NCBI GenBank assembly: GCA_040901445.1
Contig: JBBDYQ010000002.1
Location: 124,001-188,000, forward strand
DNA length: 64,000 nt
Direction of reading: 5' to 3'
Source of the DNA: Thermoleophilaceae bacterium
GTDB taxonomy: Bacteria > Actinomycetota > Thermoleophilia > Solirubrobacterales > Thermoleophilaceae
The notes below the pieces were generated by a model. It had not been told where the DNA came from. It worked only from the letters and a program-made list of their open reading frames with translations, and did not search any database. A program made the translations under genes and the position numbers. Below are positions 24,820 to 32,439 of this stretch, piece by piece. The stretch's first letter is position 1. Every line of letters begins with the position of its first letter.

Positions 24820-24833
24820 GGATGCCGGCATCC
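24820..24833. promoter_or_regulatory. Perfect 14-bp palindrome upstream of peptide gene 1
   Basis: GGATGCCGGCATCC reads the same on both strands. It lies 53 bp before the -35 box of the first precursor peptide and could be an operator for the cassette. No similar sequence precedes the second peptide gene. Confidence 0.25.
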
Positions 24834-24886
24834 GGCGACGGCGGGGGCGAGCGGGCCCGCTGGCCACTTACCGTTTGCATTTGCGG

Positions 24887-24915
24887 TTGACAGCCCACAC
24901 GACCGGCCGGATGAT
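24887..24915 (+). promoter_or_regulatory. Promoter of precursor peptide 1
   Basis: TTGACA (24887-24892), 17 bp, GATGAT (24910-24915). The predicted start is near 24922, giving a leader of about 52 nt before ATG 24974. The same promoter, with the same spacing and the extended GATGATCGA, precedes the second peptide gene. Confidence 0.65.
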
Positions 24916-24973
24916 CGACAGACAGGCCTTCGCTCGAGATCGACCGGGGGCGGGACGACGCGAGGAGCAGGCA

Positions 24974-25126
24974 ATGGCAGAGCGTGACCAGCCCGAGCAG
25001 GAGGCCGGCGAGCAGGCACCGCCGGAGTTGAAGCAGCCGGAGGGCGCCGTCGACGACCTCGAACCCGACGAAGAGGACTCCGCCGCGGTCAAGGGCGGCC
25101 GGGCCGCCACCACTTGGTACAAGTAG
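24974..25126 (+). CDS. Double-glycine leader peptide, putative exported peptide precursor 1
   Basis: A 50-residue acidic peptide with GAGGAG before ATG 24974. The leader (residues 1-42) is rich in Glu, Gln and Pro and closes with DDLEPDEEDSAAVKGG, a double-glycine cleavage motif. Only eight residues follow: RAATTWYK. The same leader end (DLEPDEE-x-SA-x-VKGG) occurs in the peptide encoded after the exporter at 30904. C39 peptidases cut after Gly-Gly, and a C39 ABC exporter is encoded in this operon, so this is very likely its substrate. The core has no Cys, so it is not a lanthipeptide. Signal and antimicrobial functions are both possible. Confidence 0.75.
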   Translation: MAERDQPEQEAGEQAPPELKQPEGAVDDLEPDEEDSAAVKGGRAATTWYK

Positions 25127-26643
25127 CGGGCGATAGCTCCTGCTCGCTACGCTGGAGCGCCGCTCCCCAGCCGACCCTCGACCGGCTGCGGGAGGCGCTC
25201 CTCGGCGCGGACTTCGATGAAGACCGCCTGACGGATGCCGGATTCGCCGACGGGCCGCAGCCGGAAGACCAGACGTGGGTGCTGCGGACGCTGGCGCCGG
25301 ACGGAGGACTGGCGGCGCTTGTAAGGCTTTGGATGGTCGGGGCGTCCGTCGATGTCCGTGACGCCGCCGCCGCACTCGCGCCGGCGACGGTCGACGAGCT
25401 GGCCGCGGCGGGCCTGGTCGAGCGCGACGGCTCCCGCCGGGTACGGGCGGCCATCGCCATCCGACCGTACGGGAACCTCCTGATCGCCAGCGATCGCAAC
25501 CCGGGCACGCTCGCGGAGCGGGCGGATTTCGTGCCGGGTCCGAATCCCGTCTCCCGGCTGCTCGCGCGGCACACGATCCGCATGACCGTCGGCCGAGCCC
25601 TTGATCTCGGCACCGGCAACGGGATCCAGGCGCTCGCGGCCGCCTCCCACGCCGGCGAGGTGCTGGGCACCGACATCAACCCGCGCGCGCTCGCCTACGC
25701 CGGTCTGAACGTTCGCCTCAATGCCACCGGCAACGTCCGCGTCGCGGCGGGCGCCTGGTTCGAGCCCTTGGACGAGCGCCCATTCGACCTGATCGTCGCC
25801 AACCCGCCGTTCGTAATCTCCCCTGACGCCGATCTGGTCTACCGCGACAGCGGGTTGGGGCCCGGGGAGCTGAGCGCGACGCTGCTGCGCGCCATCGGTG
25901 ACCGGCTCCAGGCGGGCGGGTTCGGGCACATGACGTGCGAGTGGGGCGTGCGCGACGGGGAGGACTGGTCTGCGACGCCGCGCCGATGGGTCGCGGGGAC
26001 CGGCTGCGACGCGGTCGTGCTGCGCCACGCCGTCTTCGACCCGATCGAGCACGCGGTGGGGTGGAACCGCCGCCTCCTGGGCGTGGCTCCCGACCGCTTC
26101 GAGGACGCTGTCGAGCGCTGGGCCGGCCACCATCGCGAGCACGGCTTCGTGGCCATCGCCGCGGGAACGGTGGTGCTGCGTCGCCGCTCCGGCGCGGGCA
26201 CGCCCTGGTTCTCCGCACTCGAGCTCGCCGCCGGCCCCAGCTCGGAGGCCGGCCACCACGTCCGCCGCATCTTCACCGGCGAGGACCTCGTGCGCGCGGC
26301 CGGGGCTCACCCGGAGCGGCTCCTCGCGGAGCGGCTCCTGCCGGCCGAGGGCCTGCGAGTGGAGCAGACGCTCACCACCCGCGGCGGCCGCTGGCATCAG
26401 CGTCAGGCAAGGCTGCGTATACAGCCGGGGCTCGGGTTGGATGCGCGTGTGGACACCGGCGCGCTCGACGTCGTCTTCGAGCTCGACGGACAGCGCGACG
26501 TGGAGGAGGTGGTGCGCCGGGTGGCCGCACGGCGCGGCGAGGACGAGCAGGCGCTGCGCGCGTTCGCGCTCGCCGAGTTGCCCGGCCTCGTGCGTCGCGG
26601 GCTCGTGGTCCGGTTCTCCGACATCCCGGGGGAGGACCGATGA
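25114..26643 (+). CDS. SAM methyltransferase (NPPF type) with winged-helix C-terminus
   Basis: A 509-residue protein. There is an N-terminal helical domain (about 20-110) like DUF7059. The Rossmann methyltransferase follows, with DLGTGNGIQAL at 164-174, TDINPRALAYAG and VANPPFVISP (N230). The NPPF tetrad is used by enzymes that methylate nitrogen of Gln, adenine or guanine. The last 75 residues (ALDVVFELDGQRDVEEVVRR, then ELPGLVRRGLV) look like a small PqqD-like winged helix. The only early start is TTG 25114, overlapping the peptide gene by 13 bp; homology begins near residue 20, so the true start is uncertain. The next gene overlaps by ATGA. It may modify the peptide or a ribosomal target. 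Confidence 0.7.
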   Translation: MVQVAGDSSCSLRWSAAPQPTLDRLREALLGADFDEDRLTDAGFADGPQPEDQTWVLRTLAPDGGLAALVRLWMVGASVDVRDAAAALAPATVDELAAAGLVERDGSRRVRAAIAIRPYGNLLIASDRNPGTLAERADFVPGPNPVSRLLARHTIRMTVGRALDLGTGNGIQALAAASHAGEVLGTDINPRALAYAGLNVRLNATGNVRVAAGAWFEPLDERPFDLIVANPPFVISPDADLVYRDSGLGPGELSATLLRAIGDRLQAGGFGHMTCEWGVRDGEDWSATPRRWVAGTGCDAVVLRHAVFDPIEHAVGWNRRLLGVAPDRFEDAVERWAGHHREHGFVAIAAGTVVLRRRSGAGTPWFSALELAAGPSSEAGHHVRRIFTGEDLVRAAGAHPERLLAERLLPAEGLRVEQTLTTRGGRWHQRQARLRIQPGLGLDARVDTGALDVVFELDGQRDVEEVVRRVAARRGEDEQALRAFALAELPGLVRRGLVVRFSDIPGEDR

Positions 26644-27668
26644 GCGCGCTTGACGACGCCCTCGCGCGCCCGGCGCTCACCGTCGATGGCCGGGACTACG
26701 CCGTCGCCGATGTGGCGGCGGCGGCGCTGTACCTCTCGGAGTGGAGCGGCGTCGAGCGGCGCGCGTGTGCCGGCACCGCCAGCCTCGACCGCGGCGACGC
26801 GCCGCAGCCGACCGAGGAGGACGTGAGCGCGGCGGCGGCCGCGTTTCGCCGCGCGCGTCGCCTGCTGTCCGCGGAGGAGATGGAGGAGTGGCTCGCTCGC
26901 CGCGGACTGACCGCGGGCGCCTGGATGCGCTGGGTGCGCGCCGACCTGGGGCGCCGGCGTGCCGAAGAAGCGGGTGGGCCCCAGCAGCCCGAGTCCGGCC
27001 CGGTGACCGCGTCCGCGCTCTGGGCTGAAGCGCTGTGTTCCGGAGCGCTGGCGCGTTCAGCGCAGCGGCTCGCCGAGCTGCTCGTCGCGCCGGAGCTCAC
27101 CGACGAGGCCGTGGGTCGAGAACAAGGGAAAGCCTCGCCCGATCCCGCGCCGTTGAGCGCTCTCGGGGTCGATCCGGAGCGGGCGCGCGCCATGCTCGAC
27201 GTCCTGCCGGCTCGGCGCGTCGCGCTGGACCGCCTTGCCGAGCGGGTGGCAACGCCCCAGGCCGTCGATGAGCGGCTGCGCGCGCGCCAGACCGACTGGC
27301 TCGCGGTCGACTTCCGCGTACTCGCCCTGACGGAGGAGACTGCCGCGCGCGAGGCCCTGTTGTGCGTGCGCGACGACGGGCTTGCGCTCGAGGAAGTCGC
27401 GCAGCTCGCCCGGGCCGAGCTCACCCGCGAGCGCACCGTGTTGGCCGATGCGCCGCCGGCGCTGCAGGCGCACCTTCTGAGCGCCGGTCCCGGCGAGCTC
27501 GTCGGCCCCCTCGAACGCGACGGCCACCTCGCGGTCCTGATCGTCGACGCCAAGCTCAGCCCGTCGCCGGGCGACCCCGAGGTCAGCCGCCGGGCCCGCA
27601 CGGAGCTGCTCGACCGTGCACTCGACAGGGAGATGACCACCCGCGTCCGCCGGCATGACCGCCTCTAG
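26640..27668 (+). CDS. SurA/parvulin-like peptide chaperone
   Basis: A 342-residue protein without a signal peptide. The N-terminal half is helical like SurA N-domains (LLSAEEMEEWLARRGLTAGAWMRWVRADL). The C-terminal part resembles a PpiC rotamase: FRVLALTEETAAREALLCVR, then ALQAHLLSAGPGELVGPLER and DGHLAVLIVDAKL. The catalytic histidines of active parvulins are not clear, so it may only bind peptides. ATG 26640 follows GGGGGAGGACCG and overlaps the methyltransferase stop (ATGA); the exporter gene begins inside its last 14 bp. Cytoplasmic SurA-like proteins accompany some C39 exporter clusters and may present the precursor. Confidence 0.65.
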   Translation: MSALDDALARPALTVDGRDYAVADVAAAALYLSEWSGVERRACAGTASLDRGDAPQPTEEDVSAAAAAFRRARRLLSAEEMEEWLARRGLTAGAWMRWVRADLGRRRAEEAGGPQQPESGPVTASALWAEALCSGALARSAQRLAELLVAPELTDEAVGREQGKASPDPAPLSALGVDPERARAMLDVLPARRVALDRLAERVATPQAVDERLRARQTDWLAVDFRVLALTEETAAREALLCVRDDGLALEEVAQLARAELTRERTVLADAPPALQAHLLSAGPGELVGPLERDGHLAVLIVDAKLSPSPGDPEVSRRARTELLDRALDREMTTRVRRHDRL

Positions 27669-30600
27669 CGATCCAACCTCCGGCGCGACCGCCGGCCGGC
27701 CGAAGTCAGACCCGCGGGTCGTGGTAGACCACCCGCTGCTCCAGCTCATGGCTCCTGCCGCGCGGGCGTCCGTCCTCCAGCGCTTGGAGCCGGTGAGCTA
27801 CGCCTTCGGTCAGGAGATCGTGCGCGACGGCGACGAGGCCGACGCGTTCTTCCTGCTCGTCTCGGGCCGCGCGCGGGTGCTCAAGCGACCCGCCGACGGA
27901 GGCGAGGAGATCACGCTCAACAGGCTCTATCCCGGGGACACCTTCGGCGAGCGGGGCCTGCTCGAGCGCAGTCCCCGCACCGCCACGGTCCGCGCGAGCG
28001 CGCCGGTCGAGGCGCTGCGCCTGGCCCGGGCGGACTTCGACGCGCTGATCGCGCTTCATCCCGATCTGCGCCACCACCTCGGCCTGCACGTCGAGCGCCA
28101 GCAGCTCCGGGACCTGCTCCGCCTCAGCTCGCCGCTCGGGAGCCTCCCGGCCGATGTGCTCGAGCGACTCATCGCCGCGCTCGAGCCGTTGGCCGTGACG
28201 CGGAACGAGCTCGTCATGCGTGAGGGAGACCCGCCGAGCGGCCTCCGCGTCGTGCGCGAGGGACGGCTGCGCGCCTTCACCGAGCGCGCCGGCCGGCGGA
28301 TGGACCTCGCCTTTCTCCGTCGCGGCGACGTCTTCGGTGAACGGGCATCGGTAGGCGGCGTACCCGAGCCGAGCACCGTCGAGGCCGTCTCGGACGGGGC
28401 GCTGCTGTGCCTTCCCGCGCACGCGTTCACGCGTCTGCGTGAGGAGTCGCCGGACTTTCGCGCGCTGATCGAGGCGCTCGCCGAGCGGTCGGAGTTCAAG
28501 CAGCTGGCGCGCGTCCCACTCGACTTCGCCGAGGAGATCGTGGCCGCCGAGGCGGAGCCTGCTCCCGTCGACGGCCACCCGGCGGCCCCCGCGGCCGAGC
28601 CCGCGGCGGACGCCGGCCCGGGCGCGACTCCGGAGGAAGGGCCCAGGCCGGGCCGGCGGCAGCTCCGCCGCATGCCGATCGTCTGGCAGGCCGACGAGAT
28701 GGACTGCGGGGCCGCCTGCCTGGCGATGGTCGCTCGCGCCTATGGGCGGCGCGTCAGCCTGGCGCACATTCGCAGCCGCGTGCACACCAGCGTGGATGGC
28801 ACGAGCCTCGCGGGGATCGTCGACGGCGCGCGCGCGATCGGGCTGCGGGCGGAGCCGCTCAAGGCCTCGAAGAGTCGCCTGGACGAGCTGCCGTTGCCAG
28901 CCGTCGTGCACGTGGGCGGGAACCACTGGGTGGTGCTGCACCGCGTGGGAGAGAAACGGGTGCGAATCGCCGACCCGGCGCGTGGCAACGTGGGTCTCCC
29001 GCGCGCAGAGTTCGAGGAGGACTGGAGCGGCTACGCGGCATTGCTGGGCGAAGGGCCCGGTCTGCAACAGGCGCCTGAGGGCCGTGCCGGGGCGGGCTGG
29101 CTGGTCAACGTGCTTCGACCGCACCGGCGCGCGCTTGTGCTCGCGGTGGCGCTGGCACTGATCGCCGCCGCGCTCCAGATGGTGCTGCCACTGGCGCTCG
29201 CGGTGATCGTGGACCGCGTGCTCGGCGAGGGCGACCGCGACCTGCTGTGGCCGCTGCTCGCCGGACTCGGCGTGGTCCTGCTGGCCATGACCGGCGCGAC
29301 GCTGATCCAGCGCTACCTGCTGAGCCGGGCCGCGGTCGAGATCGACCGCGGCTCGCTCGACCACATCACCGCACGCCTGCTCGACCTCCCGATGACCTAT
29401 TTCGGGGCGCGCCGCACCGGTGACATCCAGCGGCGCCTGGCCGGCGTGCGACAGCTGCGCGAGCTCGCCATCCACAGCGGAGTGGGCGCGCTGACCGCCG
29501 CGGCCACGCTCCTCGCGACGGTGGGTGTGATGTTCGTCTTCGACTGGCTCCTCGCGCTCGTGTATCTGGCCACCGCGCCCGGCTACGTGGCGTTGATGGG
29601 GTTCTCGCGCCGCCGGCTGCGGCCGCTCTTCGACGGACTCGAAGAGGCCTTCGGCCGCTATCACTCGTTCCAGATCGACGCGATCAAGGGCATCGAGACG
29701 GTCAAGGTCACGGGCGCGGAGCGAGCCTTCCGCGGCCACATGCTCGCGCAGTTCGACACCCTCGCGCGGCGGCTCTTTCGTGCTGACTTCACGATCATGT
29801 CCTACGAGGCGGCGATCCAGCTCGCCAGCTTCACGTCGCTGGCGCTGTTCGTGCTGGCCGGGTCCCTGCGCGTGCTCGATGGGGCCATGACCGTCGGCGA
29901 GTTCGTGTCCTTCTCGACGCTCGTGCTGCTCGCCAACGCGCCGATCGTGCTCCTGCTGTCGGCGTGGGATGAGCTCCAGGTGGGGTCCGTGCTGGTGAGC
30001 CGTCTGGGCGATGTCGTCGAGCAGGAGCCCGAGCAGGGGCCCGACCGCGCCCGCCTGCGGCCGGTGCCGAGCCTGTCGGGCGCGGTGAGGCTGCAGGACA
30101 TCGGCTTCCACTACCCCGGGCCGGCGTCGAAGCCCGTGCTCGAGGGGATCACGCTTGAAGTGGAGCCCGGCACGCGGGTGGCTCTCGTGGGCCGGAGCGG
30201 ATCGGGCAAGACGACGCTGGCGCGGCTGCTCGGCGGGCTGCTCGAGCCGACGCGCGGCGCGATCCTCTACGACGGCGTCGACATGCGTGCGCTTGCCTAC
30301 CGCGACCTCCGCCGGCAGCTTGGCTTCGTGCTGCAGGACAGCTACCTGTTCGACGACACGATCGCGCGGAACGTCGCATTCGGCGCCGATGAGATGGATC
30401 CGGAGCGCGTCGAGTGGGCAGCGCGCGTCGCGAGTGCGCACGACTTCGTCGTCCGGCTGCCGCTCGGCTATGAGACGAAGGTCGGCGAGTCCGGCCTCGC
30501 GCTCTCCGGGGGTCAGCGCCAGCGGATCGCGATCGCGCGGGCTCTCTACCACCAGCCGCCGGTGCTGATCTTCGACGAGGCTACGAGCGCGCTCGACAGC

Positions 30601-30810
30601 GAATCAGAGCGAGCCGTACAGGCGAACATGGCCGAGCTGTTCGAGGGACGCACGTCATTCGTGATCGCCCATCGCCTCTCCACCATCCGCGACGCCGACC
30701 TGATCGTCGTGCTCGAGCGCGGCCGCCTCGCGGAGCAGGGGACGCACGAGGACCTGATGAAGCGGCAGGGGATCTACTTCTACCTGGTCAGCCAGCAGCT
30801 CGCGACGTAG
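27655..30810 (+). CDS. C39-peptidase ABC exporter with two cNMP-binding domains
   Basis: A 1051-residue protein. Two cyclic-nucleotide-binding domains (about 25-140 and 155-280; GDTFGERGLLERSPRTATV and GDVFGERASVGG are their phosphate cassettes) precede a linker. Then comes a C39 peptidase with Q345, catalytic C351 in DEMDCGAAC, H424 in GGNHWVV and D440 in IADPARG. A six-helix exporter membrane domain follows, and then an ATPase: Walker A GRSGSGKTTL at 846-855, LSGGQ from 950, Walker B with D975/E976, and the H-loop AHRLST. C39 exporters cut at Gly-Gly and export the core. The regulatory N-terminus suggests nucleotide control. ATG 27655 overlaps the previous gene. Confidence 0.92.
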   Translation: MTASSDPTSGATAGRPKSDPRVVVDHPLLQLMAPAARASVLQRLEPVSYAFGQEIVRDGDEADAFFLLVSGRARVLKRPADGGEEITLNRLYPGDTFGERGLLERSPRTATVRASAPVEALRLARADFDALIALHPDLRHHLGLHVERQQLRDLLRLSSPLGSLPADVLERLIAALEPLAVTRNELVMREGDPPSGLRVVREGRLRAFTERAGRRMDLAFLRRGDVFGERASVGGVPEPSTVEAVSDGALLCLPAHAFTRLREESPDFRALIEALAERSEFKQLARVPLDFAEEIVAAEAEPAPVDGHPAAPAAEPAADAGPGATPEEGPRPGRRQLRRMPIVWQADEMDCGAACLAMVARAYGRRVSLAHIRSRVHTSVDGTSLAGIVDGARAIGLRAEPLKASKSRLDELPLPAVVHVGGNHWVVLHRVGEKRVRIADPARGNVGLPRAEFEEDWSGYAALLGEGPGLQQAPEGRAGAGWLVNVLRPHRRALVLAVALALIAAALQMVLPLALAVIVDRVLGEGDRDLLWPLLAGLGVVLLAMTGATLIQRYLLSRAAVEIDRGSLDHITARLLDLPMTYFGARRTGDIQRRLAGVRQLRELAIHSGVGALTAAATLLATVGVMFVFDWLLALVYLATAPGYVALMGFSRRRLRPLFDGLEEAFGRYHSFQIDAIKGIETVKVTGAERAFRGHMLAQFDTLARRLFRADFTIMSYEAAIQLASFTSLALFVLAGSLRVLDGAMTVGEFVSFSTLVLLANAPIVLLLSAWDELQVGSVLVSRLGDVVEQEPEQGPDRARLRPVPSLSGAVRLQDIGFHYPGPASKPVLEGITLEVEPGTRVALVGRSGSGKTTLARLLGGLLEPTRGAILYDGVDMRALAYRDLRRQLGFVLQDSYLFDDTIARNVAFGADEMDPERVEWAARVASAHDFVVRLPLGYETKVGESGLALSGGQRQRIAIARALYHQPPVLIFDEATSALDSESERAVQANMAELFEGRTSFVIAHRLSTIRDADLIVVLERGRLAEQGTHEDLMKRQGIYFYLVSQQLAT

Positions 30811-30843
30811 ATGACGGGGATGTGACGTCCGCGGTCGCGGGCG

Positions 30844-30872
30844 TTGACAGACGGGTGGACCGGGCAGATGAT
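30844..30872 (+). promoter_or_regulatory. Promoter of precursor peptide 2
   Basis: TTGACA (30844-30849), 17 bp, GATGAT (30867-30872), followed by CGA as in the first peptide promoter. The predicted start is near 30879, 25 nt before ATG 30904. The peptide is thus transcribed separately from the exporter and more strongly. Confidence 0.65.
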
Positions 30873-30903
30873 CGAGACACACGACCCGACGAAAGGGCGG
30901 CCG

Positions 30904-31056
30904 ATGGACGAGCGCAAGCAGGACGCCGGCGAGCGCCGGCAGGACGACGAGCTGAAGCTGCCGGCCCAGCGGGTGGAGGACCTCGAGCCAGACGAGGAGG
31001 AGTCCGCCGACGTAAAGGGCGGCGCCTGGCCCAAGAAGTACGAGGGCGGCAGCTAG
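30904..31056 (+). CDS. Double-glycine leader peptide, putative exported peptide precursor 2
   Basis: A 50-residue peptide, the same length as precursor 1. The charged leader ends EDLEPDEEESADVKGG (residues 25-40), nearly identical to the first peptide. The remaining ten residues are AWPKKYEGGS. The core is aromatic and basic at first, with a second Gly-Gly near its end. A weak AAAGGG ribosome site precedes ATG 30904. The repeated leader and divergent cores are what is expected of two substrates of one exporter. Confidence 0.75.
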   Translation: MDERKQDAGERRQDDELKLPAQRVEDLEPDEEESADVKGGAWPKKYEGGS

Positions 31057-31125
31057 CCGCCGGGCCGGCGCGGGCGCCAGCCGGACGGGCTTGGCGGCGC
31101 CGGCGCCGCGTCTGTCCGCGAACAC

Positions 31126-31180
31126 GAGAAGGGTCCCCTCGATTCCGCGCGGTTTGCAACGGTTTCGCGAGGCCCTTCTC
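31126..31180 (+). terminator. Long hairpin after peptide gene 2
   Basis: GAGAAGGG (31126-31133) pairs with CCCTTCTC (31173-31180), with further CCCTCG/CGAGG pairing inside. It lies 70 bp past the peptide 2 stop and before the convergent sigma gene. No T-run follows. Confidence 0.5.
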
Positions 31181-31252
31181 TAGCGCTGTACGGGTACCCG
31201 AGAGCCTCGCTGCGGGACAGCGCCTCACGCTTCGGCCACGCGGTCGCGGTAG

Positions 31253-32434
31253 CTAGGCCGCCCGCGCGCGGGCAGCCTGGCGGACCAGGTGGTCGCGCTC
31301 GGCGACGTCCGTGGCCCGGCAGGCGGCATCCGCGTAGGCCGCGCCGGCGGCCGGCAGATCGCCGTCGAGCTCGTGCAGGTGGCCGCGGACCGCATGCCAG
31401 CGGTGGCGGTCGCCGAGCACCTCGCGCAGCCGGTCGGTCTCGCGCAGCCCCGCGGCCCCACCGAGCACGTGGCCGACCGCGACCGCGCGGCCCAGCACGG
31501 CGGCGGGGTCCTGGTGCACCGGGTCGTCGCTGAGGGCGACCAGGTCGTCATACCAGGCGAGGATCTGCGGCCAGTCGGTCTCCTCGGCGCTTGGCGCGTC
31601 GTCGTGCAGGGCGGCGATGGCGGCCTCGACCTGGTAGCGGCCGGGGCGCTCCAGTGCCAGCGCCGACTGCAGGACGCGCACCCCCTCGGCGATCTCGCGG
31701 GTGTCCCACAGTCGGCGGTCCTGCCGGTCCAGGGTGACGACGCGACCCTCTGGGTCGAGTCGCGCCGGGAGGCGGGCGTGGTTGAGGAGCATCAGCGCGA
31801 GCAGCCCGCGCGCCTCCGGTTCCTCGGTGGCGAGGGTGAGTTGGCGGGCGAGCCGGATCGCCTCGCCGGCCAGGTCGACCCGGCCCGCGTGGCCGGCGGT
31901 GTAGATGAGGTAGAGCACGCGCAGCACGACGGCGAGGTCGCCGGGCTGGTCCAGGCGGCGCCCCTGCAGCGCGCGCTTGGCCCGGCTGATCCGCTGCGCC
32001 ATCGTCGCCTCGGGCACGTAGAAGGCGTCGGCGATCTCCCGGGTGGCGAGGCCGCCGACGGCGCGCAGGGTCAGCGCCACCTGCGAGGCCGGCGCGAGGT
32101 CGGGGTGGCAACAGCAGAAGAGCAGGAAGAGGGTGTCGTCGCCCTCCTCGGCGGCGGCGGGCCGCGGCTCGGCGTCCGTCGCCTCCTCGCGGCGGTGCCG
32201 CGCGGCCTCGCTGCGGCGGGCGTCGACGAGCCGCCGCGTCGCGACCGTCGCCAGCCACGCGCGCGGGTCGCGCGGCTGGTGCTCGGGCCACACCCGCAGC
32301 GCCTCCAGCAGCGCCTCCTGCAGCGCGTCCTCGGCGGCATCGAAGTCCTCGCCCCGCCGGACCAGGCCCGCGAGCACCCGCGGGACGAGGACGCGCAGCG
32401 CGCCCTCGTCCAGCTGTGTCGGCTCGTCGATCAC
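31253..32434 (-). CDS. ECF42-type RNA polymerase sigma factor, second copy
   Basis: A 393-residue paralogue of the sigma factor at 12576. Region 2 is DAAEDALQEALLEALRVWPEHQ and WLATVATRRLVDARRSE; region 4 is LATREIADAFYVPEATMAQRISRAKRAL. A TPR-like C-terminal domain of about 200 residues follows. GTG 32434 is 5 bp after the stop of the DGPF gene. The N-terminus is shorter than in the first copy. The pair is convergent with the peptide cassette, with no evidence that it controls it. Confidence 0.85.
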   Translation of the reverse strand: MIDEPTQLDEGALRVLVPRVLAGLVRRGEDFDAAEDALQEALLEALRVWPEHQPRDPRAWLATVATRRLVDARRSEAARHRREEATDAEPRPAAAEEGDDTLFLLFCCCHPDLAPASQVALTLRAVGGLATREIADAFYVPEATMAQRISRAKRALQGRRLDQPGDLAVVLRVLYLIYTAGHAGRVDLAGEAIRLARQLTLATEEPEARGLLALMLLNHARLPARLDPEGRVVTLDRQDRRLWDTREIAEGVRVLQSALALERPGRYQVEAAIAALHDDAPSAEETDWPQILAWYDDLVALSDDPVHQDPAAVLGRAVAVGHVLGGAAGLRETDRLREVLGDRHRWHAVRGHLHELDGDLPAAGAAYADAACRATDVAERDHLVRQAARARAA

Positions 32435-32439
32435 GCCGG

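Noticed and set aside
24974-25126. Lanthipeptide or sactipeptide precursor
   Set aside because: The core has no cysteine, and no LanM/LanB/radical-SAM gene is present in the cassette.
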